Assembly (NCBI RefSeq): GCF_033473495.1 | Contig: NC_088940.1 | Span: 1,922,001 to 1,986,000, forward strand | Direction of reading: 5' to 3' | DNA: 64,000 nt | DNA from: Cercospora beticola | Taxonomy: Eukaryota > Ascomycota > Dothideomycetes > Mycosphaerellales > Mycosphaerellaceae | In this document: positions 21,488-32,421 of the stretch, in pieces | Layout: every line of letters begins with the position of its first letter | Position numbering within the stretch: position 1 is the stretch's first letter | Notes under the pieces: generated by a model | The model's input: only the letters and a program-made list of their open reading frames with translations | The model's database searches: none | Told to the model about the DNA's origin: nothing | Made by a program: the position numbers and the translations under genes

Positions 21488-24400
21488 CACTTGTCTGCTT
21501 CACCACAACCCACCCTGGCTTCGTCGCAGAAAAAGCGCAAGCTCGCTCCCTTCGCCGCTGCCAGGCCGACGACTGTCTCTTCCTCCAACGACGATCGCTC
21601 TTCGTCACCTACCCGTTCGCCCACTGCTGACGCCGTTGAGCAACAACACCCACCTCAGACTCTGCACACAGGCACTTCTGGCCTTTTCGAACAACTCGAC
21701 GTCCGATCTTCACCCCCGCGGTTCATCCCTCCGCACTTGCACGACGAAGTTCTGCCGAGTCGCGAGCAGCCGCTGCTGGAAGGAGGACCTTCTTCGCCGT
21801 CTTCACTTGGGGAAAGAGCGAGCAGTCCCAGTGCTGCCCTTGCTGAGGTCACAATTGGAGGTGCGGCGGATGAGAGGATGGAAGAGAGGGCGGTGGTGAG
21901 TCCTGGGCGGACGATTGGTGGGGGCAGGTCTATGAGTCCGGCAAAGCGCACTGCTGAAGAAATGGAGGGCGCGAAGAAGCAAACGACGTCTAGTGCTGTT
22001 GTCACTGCGGCGGATGCGGCACCTGCTTCGGTCAACGCTGCGCCTCCGTCGCCTGGGAGTTTCCCGAAGGAAGGGGAAGAGACAGGGCAAGCATCCGACT
22101 TTGATGTCGCGATGACGGAGATGCAAGAGAGCAGTGCAGGAAAGGTGCAGAGCACAAACGGGTCGACATCTGCAGATGATGAAGAGCTGCCTCCGTATTC
22201 GAAAGAAGACCAGGGCGTGCATGCAAAGGGTGCGGATGCATATACAACGGAGCAGATCACGCAGCAGGTCGACCACGTCAGGACTTTGGCAGCACGTGCG
22301 CCTGCAGAGGGCGATGTGGGAGTTTGCATCTCTAACAAGTGGCTCGTCCGAGTCTTGTCCCGAACTGCAGAGGGCCTTCAGAACAAGGAGTATCCCAAGG
22401 AAGCGCGAGAAGGACCAGTTGGACCTCTCGACAATTCGGATATCGTCCCCGAGGGCGGATTTGAAGAACCGCATCTGCACGACGCGCACGGAAAGCACTT
22501 CATTCCATTGAGACCTGGCCTCAGACCTGACGACGAGTTTACAATCCTGCCTGCATCTGCCTATGGAGACATTGCCGCGAATTACGGGTCGACCTCTGGC
22601 CAAATAGCAATCTACAGATACGCACACAACACTGCGGATGCAGACGCGGCGGGCGAAAACGTTCAATACGAGCTCTATCCTCCGATCGTCACTATTCGAA
22701 AAGTGCAACAGCCGGACGCGGAAGAACAGGAGAAGCCAAAGCAAAAGCCTGGAGCGACTGCCACTGAAGCACTAAAAGCCCGACGGGAAGGCAGAGAGAA
22801 ATTTGGCCAAAAACACGAAACTGACGCTCTGCGCATTGTCAGCTCGCGGTCCGAAAAGTATAAGAGCTTTTTGACGCGCGCGAAGAATGCTGCGGGCATA
22901 CCCATAGCGACGAAGGTCAAAGTGTGGCGTTTGAAGGATCCTGCGCAAGTAGCAGTCGATCAGCCTAACACCACATCTTCAGGCGCCATGGCCATCACTC
23001 CTCCTGCCTCACGCTCCGCTTCGCCAGCAAAGTCTGTATTGCCAAAGCTCGTGCTTCCACCTGAAGACTTCAAGAAGATGGAGGTTGGCACCGAGCTCGA
23101 ACAGGTACCACTCGCTGATCAGACGCACAACGACAATTTCAATGGCAGATCGACCATGAACACTGCTGGTTTCTTTGAAGATTCAACAATGCTTCTTGAG
23201 GAGCAGATTGGGGGTCCTGCAGGCGGCGAGTTCCAATCAGACTCCAAGAAGGGCGTGCTGAGTGTGGTCAACAAGAACCTCGGTTCCAAAGCAACTACAG
23301 CCAACAACTCCAGAGCGAGCAGCCCTGCGCCCGGAGGCATGATGACTCGAGGGCGAGCGCTGAAAAATGGAAAGACGCGTGGTACTGTTGGACTTCAAAA
23401 TCTCGGCAACACTTGCTACATGAACTCGGCGTTGCAGTGCATAAGAAGTGTCGAAGAGCTCGCCATTTACTTCATGCTGAAGAGCTACAAGCCGGAAATC
23501 AACAACGACAACCCACTGGGCTATCATGGCGCCATGGCCAATGCGTACCACACTGTGATCCAAGGAATCTATGGCAACAACACCGGCGGATCATTCTCAC
23601 CTAGGGAGTTCAAGAATACACTCGGTCGGCATCAGCCCATGTTCTCGGGTTATGGGCAACAAGACTCGCAAGAGTTCCTCAGTTTCCTGGTTGACGCCAT
23701 TCACGAGGACTTAAACCGCATCCACAAGAAGCCATATGTGGAGAACCCAGACTCCGAAGACAGCAAAGTCCATGATCCATCGTATATTCACGAGTTGGGA
23801 GAGCAGTACCGAACCAACCATAAGAAGCGAAATGATTCCATCGCTATGGACCTGTTCAGTGGATTCTACAAGAACAAGATGGAGTGTCCTGAGTGTGACA
23901 AAGTCAGCATCACATTTGACCCGTACTCATTGGTGACCGTGCAACTGCCAATGGAGATCGCCTTCCAGCACGATATCACCTACATTCCTCTCCGAGGCAG
24001 ACCCGTCCTACATCACATCGATATTGACAAGAATGCTTCCATCAAGACCCTCAAGGAGTCACTAGCGAAGAAGCACCCTGGAGCGGATGCGAATCGCATG
24101 TGGATGGTCGAAATCTACCAGCATAAGGTCTACAAGATCTTCGACGACGGCAGCAGCTTATCCGAACACAGCATCACAGGCAATGATAACATCTTTGTCT
24201 ACGAGCTGGAGCAAGTGCCGAAGAACCCTGCAAGGAAGTCATATCATTATGGGAATGCAGTCAATGCGGTGCCCACTGATGGCATGGATGCTCCTCAAGC
24301 GGAGGTGTTCTCTGTCCCGGTCTTTCAGCGAACACCCGACAGGAGTCTCACGTCGTATTCACTCGCGAATTATCCGCTCTACATCACGGTCTCACGCGAA

Positions 24401-26692
24401 GAAGCGAAGGACTATGACATTGTGTTGAAGAAGGTGCTCGCTGCAGTTGCCAATACGACCAGCCGACAGATTCTCAAGGAGTTCGAGGAAGATCCTGGCG
24501 CGAGCCGTGTCGAAGAAGTTGAGGACGAGGATCAGGACCAGAATGGCTCAGAGGAATCAGTGGGTGTTAGCGACCATTCTGCACAATCTGAGGAAGGCTA
24601 TGTTAAGGTGTCGCTCGACCAGCACAGCCACGATGCAATGATGACGAATGGGACGACTGTGGACGAGACCGAGAAAGCGAGTGAAGTCTACATCCCGACC
24701 AACTACATGGATCCCAATTACTATGTATCACCCGCGCTGCGACACCAGCTCTTCGACCTCAAGTTCGGACAAGGCAAAGGTGGCATGCACTGCTCCGATG
24801 GGATGCAAAGTGGTGTGAAAGAAGACACTATCCGTCCCATGTTCTCACGTGTCAAGCGATCTTCTAGGAGATCTTCGATGCATTCCTCCAGTTCGTCAGC
24901 AGGGTCCACGCCAGGTACACCTTCCACAGACGGCCAGGCTGATGAAGAGAGCGTTGCAGTCAGCAATGGTTTCGAAGGCGATGAGCCAGATATCACTTTA
25001 GGCGATGCCGACGCTGCCACTCCGCTTTCCGAGTCCGTCATCGAGGATAGTAGCGACGATGAGACAGCCGGAGGTGATATTATCATGGAACCAAGCGAGG
25101 TCACTGCCACATCACGCAAAGGCCGACGGAAGAAGAACCGAGGCAAGAAGCAGAAAGGCAAGAAGCGTGGCGCCAACCAGAACGGAGTCGGAACGACAAG
25201 CAAGAAAGGCAAGCCTCGAGCAGGTCTTCCAGCGATCAGCAATGGTAGTAGTGGGCTCTTCGGCAGCAAACAGGCCGATGATGACGACAATCCGTACTAT
25301 ATTCGGCTCGGCGAAGGCATCGTGCTGGACTGGAAGGCTGAAGGTTTCGACAGCTTGTATGGCGGAAGTGCAAATGTTGAGAAAGATTTGCGAGGCCACG
25401 CAACTTGCGATGACAATGGGCGACGCGGTATCAAAGTATTCGAAGATCCTGAGCAGGACGCAAAGAAAGCCAAGCGCGAGCTGCGGAAGAAGAAAGGCGT
25501 TCTGCTAGATGATTGTTTTGACGTGACAAGTCGACCTGAGGTGCTTTCGGAAGACAATGCCTGGTACTGCAATCGATGCAAGGAACTCCGGCGAGCCACG
25601 AAGACACTGGAGATCTGGACTTTACCCGACATCCTCGTGGTACATTTGAAGCGTTTTGGCGGCAATCGCTCGTTCAGAGACAAGATTGACCTCTTTGTCG
25701 ATTACCCCATCACCGGTCTGGATATGAATGAGAGAGTCGGCCGCAAGGAGGACGGCAAGGATTACACTTATGATCTCTTTGCTGTGGACAATCACTACGG
25801 AGGTCTTGGTGGTGGACACTACACTGCCATGGCCAAGAACTTCTACGACGGCGAGTGGTATGATTATAATGACTCCATGACCAGCAAGATTGGCGGTGAA
25901 GATCGTGTCCACTCTGCCGCCGCTTACCTTCTCTTCTATCGCCGACGTTCTGACCAACCTCTTGGACCTGAATACCTCCAGAACCTCGTCAACGAATATC
26001 GCAATCCTGCTGCGCCTGCCGAGGAAGCAGAAGACGAGGAATCGGGGGAAGGCAAGCTCGGCGGCCGAACTCTCTCTGGCTCGGGGTCGTCGAGCGGCTT
26101 GGCCGGAGCAGGAGCCGGGGCGAACAAGAACAACAGCAGCCAGAGGGGACTTCTAAGCGCCGATGGTGGGATTGGAGCCGCAGCAGAGGGGCGTCTGATA
26201 ACGAGGACAACGGGGACGAAGGGTAATGCGGCCACGACTGCTTCTGGTTTCAACCTCAGCCGCGACGCTGGATGGAGCTTTGATGCCATTGACGGCGATG
26301 ACGGCGCTGATGCAGACGCCGCTGACAGCTTCCTCCAGAGCGTTGGCGCTGCTAGTGACGGCGCTGATAGCGTCTCTGGGCAGGTGGGCGACGACGACGA
26401 CGATTCGGGAATGGATATGGATGTCGGGCACCCCACGTTGCAGAGCCTTGCAGCTGGTGAAGAGGACCTTTATGGATCTTCTGGTGACGCAGGCAGAAAC
26501 ACTCCTGCACGCGACGTGCACTTTGATGCGACCCATGGGATTTCCCTGACTGATGACGATATGGGTGACGATGACACGATGGCAGATGAGATTCATCTCG
26601 AATCTGATGATGGCATGGAATTGGAGGAGATTGGGAGGGGAACGACGAAGGGCACTTCAGAACATCACGAAACGCCGGACTTGTACGATTAG
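21488..26692 (+). CDS. UBP12: Ubiquitin carboxyl-terminal hydrolase, UBP12/USP15 type
   Basis: This Cys protease removes ubiquitin from proteins. The frame codes for about 1,730 residues without an intron. A disordered Ser/Pro-rich N terminus is followed by a DUSP domain (CISNKWLVRVLSR region, residues about 265-400). The split catalytic domain opens with LQNLGNTCYMNSALQC, giving the nucleophile Cys near 645. It holds two CxxC zinc pairs (MECPECDK and WYCNRCKE) and closes with NHYGGLGGGHYTAMAK, giving the His near 1446, then YDYNDS. Between them lie an internal ubiquitin-like segment and a long acidic/basic insert with a Lys-rich run, typical of Ubp12 orthologues. The 5' end is unresolved: the open frame starts after a TGA at 21449 and contains no ATG until 21878. 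An exon is therefore probably missing upstream. After the TAG at 26690 the same frame stays open to 26899. Confidence 0.85.
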   Translation, partial: HLSASPQPTLASSQKKRKLAPFAAARPTTVSSSNDDRSSSPTRSPTADAVEQQHPPQTLHTGTSGLFEQLDVRSSPPRFIPPHLHDEVLPSREQPLLEGGPSSPSSLGERASSPSAALAEVTIGGAADERMEERAVVSPGRTIGGGRSMSPAKRTAEEMEGAKKQTTSSAVVTAADAAPASVNAAPPSPGSFPKEGEETGQASDFDVAMTEMQESSAGKVQSTNGSTSADDEELPPYSKEDQGVHAKGADAYTTEQITQQVDHVRTLAARAPAEGDVGVCISNKWLVRVLSRTAEGLQNKEYPKEAREGPVGPLDNSDIVPEGGFEEPHLHDAHGKHFIPLRPGLRPDDEFTILPASAYGDIAANYGSTSGQIAIYRYAHNTADADAAGENVQYELYPPIVTIRKVQQPDAEEQEKPKQKPGATATEALKARREGREKFGQKHETDALRIVSSRSEKYKSFLTRAKNAAGIPIATKVKVWRLKDPAQVAVDQPNTTSSGAMAITPPASRSASPAKSVLPKLVLPPEDFKKMEVGTELEQVPLADQTHNDNFNGRSTMNTAGFFEDSTMLLEEQIGGPAGGEFQSDSKKGVLSVVNKNLGSKATTANNSRASSPAPGGMMTRGRALKNGKTRGTVGLQNLGNTCYMNSALQCIRSVEELAIYFMLKSYKPEINNDNPLGYHGAMANAYHTVIQGIYGNNTGGSFSPREFKNTLGRHQPMFSGYGQQDSQEFLSFLVDAIHEDLNRIHKKPYVENPDSEDSKVHDPSYIHELGEQYRTNHKKRNDSIAMDLFSGFYKNKMECPECDKVSITFDPYSLVTVQLPMEIAFQHDITYIPLRGRPVLHHIDIDKNASIKTLKESLAKKHPGADANRMWMVEIYQHKVYKIFDDGSSLSEHSITGNDNIFVYELEQVPKNPARKSYHYGNAVNAVPTDGMDAPQAEVFSVPVFQRTPDRSLTSYSLANYPLYITVSREEAKDYDIVLKKVLAAVANTTSRQILKEFEEDPGASRVEEVEDEDQDQNGSEESVGVSDHSAQSEEGYVKVSLDQHSHDAMMTNGTTVDETEKASEVYIPTNYMDPNYYVSPALRHQLFDLKFGQGKGGMHCSDGMQSGVKEDTIRPMFSRVKRSSRRSSMHSSSSSAGSTPGTPSTDGQADEESVAVSNGFEGDEPDITLGDADAATPLSESVIEDSSDDETAGGDIIMEPSEVTATSRKGRRKKNRGKKQKGKKRGANQNGVGTTSKKGKPRAGLPAISNGSSGLFGSKQADDDDNPYYIRLGEGIVLDWKAEGFDSLYGGSANVEKDLRGHATCDDNGRRGIKVFEDPEQDAKKAKRELRKKKGVLLDDCFDVTSRPEVLSEDNAWYCNRCKELRRATKTLEIWTLPDILVVHLKRFGGNRSFRDKIDLFVDYPITGLDMNERVGRKEDGKDYTYDLFAVDNHYGGLGGGHYTAMAKNFYDGEWYDYNDSMTSKIGGEDRVHSAAAYLLFYRRRSDQPLGPEYLQNLVNEYRNPAAPAEEAEDEESGEGKLGGRTLSGSGSSSGLAGAGAGANKNNSSQRGLLSADGGIGAAAEGRLITRTTGTKGNAATTASGFNLSRDAGWSFDAIDGDDGADADAADSFLQSVGAASDGADSVSGQVGDDDDDSGMDMDVGHPTLQSLAAGEEDLYGSSGDAGRNTPARDVHFDATHGISLTDDDMGDDDTMADEIHLESDDGMELEEIGRGTTKGTSEHHETPDLYD

Positions 26693-26899
26693 GGATCGCG
26701 GCTGGCGGATGGTGTGGTTTCTGCGGAGGAACGTGATGACCTTGCTGCGCTGTTTGGGAATGACCTCGCGGCTGAGCTGATGAGATATGGTGAGGTCGGT
26801 GTGCAGGAGCGAGATGAGGGCAGAGATCGAAAGCAGAAGATACATTCTGGTCCGCCGAGACGCGTGGATAGTGCGCGTGAGGAGGGGCTTTACAGCTAG
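26693..26899 (+). other. In-frame open continuation after the deubiquitinase stop
   Basis: Directly after the TAG at 26690-26692 the same reading frame continues for 68 codons to a TAG at 26897. It reads like coding sequence (SAEERDDLAALFGNDLAAEL, then an acidic and basic tail). It may be the original C terminus cut off by a recent nonsense change, a readthrough extension, or chance. Confidence 0.35.
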
Positions 26900-27817
26900 A
26901 GAGAAGGGCATAGTTCGTTTGCCTGCTTCATCGATACGATACCATGTATAGTCGATGAGGAATGTTAGCATTTTTGCTCAATGAGGTTTGGGCTCAGGTC
27001 TTGTGAAGAGCGGGCTTTGATAAGGTATAATCGTTCCGAATCTAGATCTCTCTTAGTCCCCATCTGCAGCGCCGCGGGGTTGTGCTTGCACTCTCCTCGA
27101 GCCCATACTGTATATCCAGCATAACCTAGTCCTGGATAGATATCGAGATTTACTGGTAAGAGCACCCCGGTGCACCGGAGATAAAGTCATCGCCGCCTGG
27201 CACCTCCAACCACGGCTTTTGATGCCGAAAGCTATGCCAACCTAATTCCTGGACCAGTGCGTGCAAGTCGTTTCACTTTCATGCAAAACTAGAATCAAAT
27301 TCAAAAGATCCGTGTAGAAAGAGATAGCTATAGGAGTGTAGACACAGGTCTATGGGTTCGAAGTTCGACCGAATCGCGCACTATAACAGTAACGATGTCG
27401 GAGATTATGCGGGTATCTGCTGCGATGGAGATAAGTTTCTTGCCGCCTAGCACGACCAAGCACGGCTTTCAATGCCGAAAGTCATGCCAACGTCGGGAAA
27501 TTGGTATGGCAACCTTTTTCCTCTTCATAATGCTCATGAAGTCAACAGCATGAAGTCCGATACAACGTGATAGTCAGCAGGAAGAGCGACACCGCATACT
27601 GCCACGAAACGTGGTACGCATGTCGCTGGTGGTGGTCTAGAAATTGCCTCGGTCGCATCGCTCTTGGCGTCGGCAGCCTATGCCAACAATCGATTATTCA
27701 GCAGGGCGTGGTGTCTCAAACGCATAGAGGCTGATAGCCGGACAACAGGAAACGTTGGAGCTGCAAGTCTGCGCAAGTCCGAGCCGCCAGTCGATAGAGC
27801 AACACATCTTAGCAAGA
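26900..27817. other. Intergenic region with a duplicated 64-bp segment
   Basis: About 920 bp between the deubiquitinase and the flavin-reductase-like gene. It contains two imperfect direct copies of a 64-bp sequence (27178-27241 and 27428-27490), listed separately. No gene is supported. Confidence 0.4.
27178..27490. repeat. Imperfect direct repeat, two 63-64-bp copies
   Basis: Copy 1 (27178-27241) and copy 2 (27428-27490) both run GAGATA, GCCGCCT, GCAC, CCACGGCTT or GCACGGCTT, ATGCCGAAAG, ATGCCAA, in the same order. Roughly four in five bases match and one small gap is needed. The spacing is 250 bp. It is probably a remnant of a local duplication or a dispersed repeat. Confidence 0.5.
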
Positions 27818-28811
27818 ATGTCGCTTTCCGTTCGGTATGTTCCACTCCACTCATTGGTGCAAAATCGTGTCAGCTAATTCATCCTATAGGGGGGTGTGCC
27901 ATTTCCGATCGCGACATGCTGCGTCTACCGCGAAACGATTTCAAAGCGGCGTCGCGCCCTTGGCCGCAGATTTCAGCTCTTTAAAGGGCTCAACTGGACA
28001 CAAACCAAATTGGAAGCCGGCTCAACCCATCTCAGTCACGACACCTCCGAAACCTGACTGGAAATATGGAGGTGGTGCCAATGACAATGGTGTTTCGCTG
28101 CGTGCAAAGCACGTTGAAATCGATCCTTTTGCCAAAGGTCGACCCATGTTTCACAACTACTCGCTCCTTATCTCTGGCATCGTGCCCCGGCCAGTTGGCT
28201 TCGTTAGCACGTTGTCGAAGGAGGGCAAGCCAAACCTGGCCCCGTTCAGCTATTTCCAAGTAGTCGATCACGACCCTCCCGTTTTCACCATCGGATTCTC
28301 TGGAAGAAGCAGTGCGTCAAAAGACACACTAAGGAACTTGCAAGAAACCGGAGAGTGCACTATCAACACAGTTTCTGAGCACATGGTCGAGGCTGTAAAT
28401 GCTGCGTCTATAGATGCACCTCGTGGTGTCTCGGAATGGGATCTTTCGGGTCTGCACCAGGCTCCTTCCACGATGGTTAAGCCTTCGCGTGTGCAAGAAT
28501 CAGTGTTCTCTGTCGAAGGGAGGCTTAGCGAAGTGGTGGATTTCAGATTATCAAGAAATCCAGTCGGTGCGCATGGCAAGCTGGCGATCATTGAAGGGAT
28601 CAACTTTTGGGTCAGAGCTGATGCGATTGACTCCAAAGGTAGTCACATTGATCTTGAAGTACTGAGGCCAGTTGGGCAGCTTGGTGGAGTAAGCTATGCT
28701 CGAATGTCGGAAATGTTTGAGCTTCCGAGAAGCACTTGGAAGAAAGATTATGAGGATCATGACACTGGACTACGTAAGATGTTTGGTGACCGAAGTACGA
28801 CGAAGGACTGA
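27818..28811 (+). CDS. Flavin reductase-like / FMN-binding split-barrel protein
   Basis: Two exons (27818-27834 and 27890-28811) encode 312 residues. The tiny first exon gives MSLSVR. The intron has donor GTATGT, a GCTAAT branch and a CTATAG end, and it joins in frame. The N terminus (RGVCHFRSRHAASTAKRF) is Arg-rich and free of acids, as in mitochondrial presequences. The barrel domain starts at PMFHNYSLLISGIVPRPVGF. It continues through LAPFSYFQVVDHDPPVFTIGF and KDTLRNLQETGECTINTVSE, which form the FMN-binding core. VSYARMSEMFELPR follows near the end. Such proteins bind FMN and act as flavin reductases or as oxidoreductases of unknown substrate. An ATG at 27837 lies inside the intron and is not the start. 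Confidence 0.85.
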
Positions 28812-30054
28812 TAGCTTACGAACATAATGGTCGTGGTTGTGGAGTGCTTGACGCGGGTGCCTCTGCAGCTGTGTGGGTTTTCGCTACTGGTTAGAACCTT
28901 GACGGAGCTCAGCTGGGAAAGCATACGGCGCGGAAACCTTAGCATCGAAGACTGCGGTAGGTACTAAATCTCTGTCTCCTTCCAGGCGCCCCTGCGAACA
29001 TTTGGCAGTGAAGTCGACCGGAACATCTTTGGTGCGGCGCGACGTTCGGCGGACAGAAGCGCCGCGTCACCACATTGTTCTTTCCAACAACGGCTTCGGA
29101 AGGTGCAGTCTGAAATGGAGACAGCTAAAACTACAGCCGATACTAACGGCAACGTACAGCTTACTGCGCCGACTCGATTCAGCGTGGGCTCCTAACATCC
29201 TATGGAGCAAAAACGTCGTGGTATCATTGGACTTCTCTTAGGACTTGTCTTAACAACGCCTATGGTCCTGGATATTCCACCAGATTCTCGCTTCAAAGGA
29301 TGGCACTCGAAAAGCTAACACCCGGCAGGCACAGATTGCAAGTACATTGCATGAACCGAATCGAAGAAACAGCTACGCTGCTCAGTGTGACCATGCATTC
29401 CTCCTGGGCCATTGATTATCTTCAGCAAATATTCACTCGTCGACTCGGTGTTGCAAACGTTGCAACATACGCCAAAAGCCGGCGTCTACCCTTGTTCAGC
29501 ACCCATCGACATGGAAAAAGCTGCGCTGCTTTGCATATTCGATTCAGATAGTCCGCATGTACCGCCCTGTGGCTTGCAATATCGCCTCGCCGGAAAGCTC
29601 CATGCTGCTCACATTGATGTCAAAACCTTATCCGCGAGCTTACCAGTCTTGGAAGGTCGGGTGTGATTGCGTTAGCTCGTGGCTTGCTCAGGCCACCCAA
29701 TTTGACAAAATCTCACCCATTTCGTTCATTCAACTTCTCTGGAAGCCACAGCCCATTGCTATATTACGTTCGACAAATCCAAACAGTAGTGCGGATTGGC
29801 GCACGCAAATATGTTCACGGCGAGACCTGAATACTCATTGCATTGGGAACGGCGGCAATGAAACCTACGCCAGGACTAACGGTGCTAATCCCGCGCCCCA
29901 CGTTGTGAATGGGCGCCACATTTGATACTTTGGACTAGCTTGTACTGAATCGGCCGGAGGGCCGCAGGCCTGGTCGGCCACGATTCCATAAAGAGGCTTT
30001 CACTCCCCGCGGTCTCAGGCGCGCTTCTCACTTCGCAAGAGTTTGGAAGTAAAA
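28812..30054. other. Intergenic, no gene seen
   Basis: This is 1.2 kb without a supported gene. Short ORFs exist in all frames with no motif. The last few hundred bases should hold the promoter of the secreted-protein gene at 30055. Confidence 0.35.
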
Positions 30055-31614
30055 ATGCAGATACTTGCCGCTGTCGTGAGCCTCGCTCTGCTCCTCGAGC
30101 AGGGCTTTGCAAGTCCTGAGCCTCAAAGTCCAGCTGGCTATGGCTATGGCAAGAAGCCGTCGTGTCCGGCTGGTAAGTGATGCTCACCCTGGCCAGAGTG
30201 TGCACGATTCCTAAGAGCGTATAGATAAGTGCTTCTCCAAGATTCGTTTGAATAAGCCCGTGGCGAAAATCGCGTCTTCTGTCTGTAGCAAGTACATCAA
30301 GTACACGGCTACAGTCACCAAAACCACCACAACTTCCTCTACTACTACGATCACGACCACGACCAAGGTGGTCCAGAGACCAACGCAGCCTACCATCACA
30401 TCTACCACTACTGTCACTTCCACCCCACCAGCAGTAACAGTAACGAATCCATTCACTTGTGCCACTACAACTAAGACTGTGGAAGAACCTTTCCCAACCT
30501 TTGTGAACTACGTTTCGCGAGGAGCTGAGCCTGACCTCAAAAAGAGAGCTGTACCCACCGTGAACGTTCCTTCTGTCCTTGGAGCGGGATGCGGCAGCGG
30601 CAAACCATTCACCTCGAAGATCAGCAGTGCATGCTCTTGCTTGCTTGGAGCGACAAAGACACGAACTTCCACTGCCACGAGCACTGTCTCTGTGACTACC
30701 ACCATCACCTCGACCAGTACTGTCCCCGTAGGAGTGAGTTGACACTTGCCGACATTCGCGCTTCTCAATTGCTGACTGACGCATCGTAGACAACAACAAC
30801 CACTACCACTGTCACGGACCCCATACCAACCTCGACTGACTGCCAAACCACCACGGTCACCACCACCACCTACACAGGAGCCTTCAGTTGCGGTGGCCCT
30901 ATCTCCTCCACCTACACAACGGAAATAACCCGCACATGCACGAACGTCGCACCCCCCGGACAGACAAACGCAGACTTCCGTATCGAAGGCGGTTCCGAAG
31001 GCACCATCTTTGACGACTGCATCGTTTCCGGACCTCGCAATGTCACCACCCCTTCGGGTGGAACACACAAGTGCGACGGAACAAACAACAACGCCAACCC
31101 AGCACCAGGAAGCACCCTCACCACGTAACTTGATTCCACTGGTGCGCAGGAAGGCTTTGACTTTGATGGTACTTACAGCAATGCTGTTGAAGACTTCTCC
31201 ATCTTTAGAATATCCGCGACAACAGAGACTGGAACCCAGTCCTGGCGTATATTGAGGAACCGGTTCCTCCGCGATGAAACTGGTGGTTGCCGATTACCAA
31301 GTTTCAATGACGACGACAACCTCTGGGCATTTGACGCTTTCGCGCCGAATGTTGGCGCCCTCAGGGTCTTCCCGTCAATCGCGGTCGTGAGACCAGGAGA
31401 GACAATCACTGTGGGTGTCACGTCGCGAAACTCGAGAAATGGCATCGACACCGCAGCGCAAGGTGCCACGTTGGGCACTGGATCTACAACCGATGCCAAC
31501 GGCAACCTGCAGCTCACTGCCCCGACAACGCCAGGCTGCTATCAGTACAAAGCCGAACGGAACAACTCCATCCGCTCGAATGCCTTGTACTTGACCGTTC
31601 TGGATGGGTTGTGA
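30055..31614 (+). CDS. Secreted Thr-rich protein, interrupted by an in-frame TAA
   Basis: Exons 30055-30172, 30225-30733 and 30790-31614 join across 52- and 56-nt introns (branches CTAAGA and CTGAC). The start gives a signal peptide (MQILAAVVSLALLLEQGFAS). A Cys module and two Thr/Val linkers around a second Cys module follow. Next comes a domain with GPISSTYTTEITRTCTNVAP and GGTHKCDGTNNNANP. The C-terminal domain reads GFDFDGTYSNAVEDFSIFRI, DDNLWAFDAFAPN, TVGVTSRNS and KAERNNSIRSNALYLTV, a layout seen in ascomycete extracellular proteins. An in-frame TAA at 31126-31128 splits the two conserved parts: 321 residues before it, and 161 more codons to the TGA at 31612. A 25-nt GT..AG stretch around the TAA cannot be an intron: it is too short and shifts the frame. 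Either the gene is a recent nonsense allele, or the stop is bypassed, or it is an error. Confidence 0.7.
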
Positions 31615-32421
31615 GGGTGGGATGTGAAGTGCGGATCATCTTACTTCTCCGCTGCAGTGAGTCTTTGTTCGAGAATAGCCATCCCCTTATGAGTATCCGA
31701 TCGCAGCAGATGTGCCAGGACAAAGTGGAGGACAAAATGCGCTTGTAAGATCCGTAAATTTGCGCCTGCCGGGGATCAGTCAAGGCCTTCCCTTCAATAC
31801 TGGGTATCGCAGATATTGCTCTACGCTTTCTTGAGCAAAGGCTTCCTCCATGCAACGGTACTTGTTCCAGACAAAAGTGCGAATCCTCATCAATGCCAGA
31901 TGTGGAAGGGTGTATCCGGCTTGATTTCCAGCTAATATTCGCCTGACACATCGAAGAAGCCGGAGTCGAGGTGCCGTATAGCGACAGGCACACAGAAAGT
32001 CATCCGTGTGCCTGGTACAAGCTGACGGAGACCAGAAAAGCGAGCCGCAAATTGATGCGTAGCGGCGCTGCGAGCAGCGCGAGAAAACGGATTACAGTGA
32101 TCCCGCATCTAATGTGCGGCGCAATGTCTGGAAAGCCCATGCATCGCTGCTCGTGTATCTCCTTTCATCATCTCTACCATCAAGAGTCGTGCATAACTAA
32201 TCTGCAATTCCTGATTGATGCGAGATCTTCGGCTGACCATGGCCATCATGTAGCTGGCAAGCAGCCCGTACGCAGCTTCTCGAATAGATGGAAGGCCTAT
32301 AAGTACATGGCGCATGGCCAGCGAATCTCTCCTATGCATCGTAATCTGTTTGTAGGCCCAAGACGCCCAAGCAGAACACATCCCAATCGAAATACTATAT
32401 CCAATCTATCGGCCGCCATCC
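31615..32421. other. Intergenic, no gene seen
   Basis: About 800 bp before the acetyltransferase remnant. I looked for the missing N-terminal half of that gene here and found no frame resembling it. Confidence 0.35.

Noticed and set aside
21655..22744. Long minus-strand ORFs opposite the deubiquitinase N terminus
   Set aside because: They are shadows of a biased, Ser/Ala-rich coding region; the plus-strand frame carries the real domains.
27350..27372. tRNA T-arm-like GGTTCGAAGTTCGACC
   Set aside because: No matching A box, acceptor stem or anticodon arm upstream.
31125..31149. 25-nt intron removing the TAA of the secreted-protein gene
   Set aside because: It is too short for splicing and would shift the reading frame of the conserved C-terminal domain.
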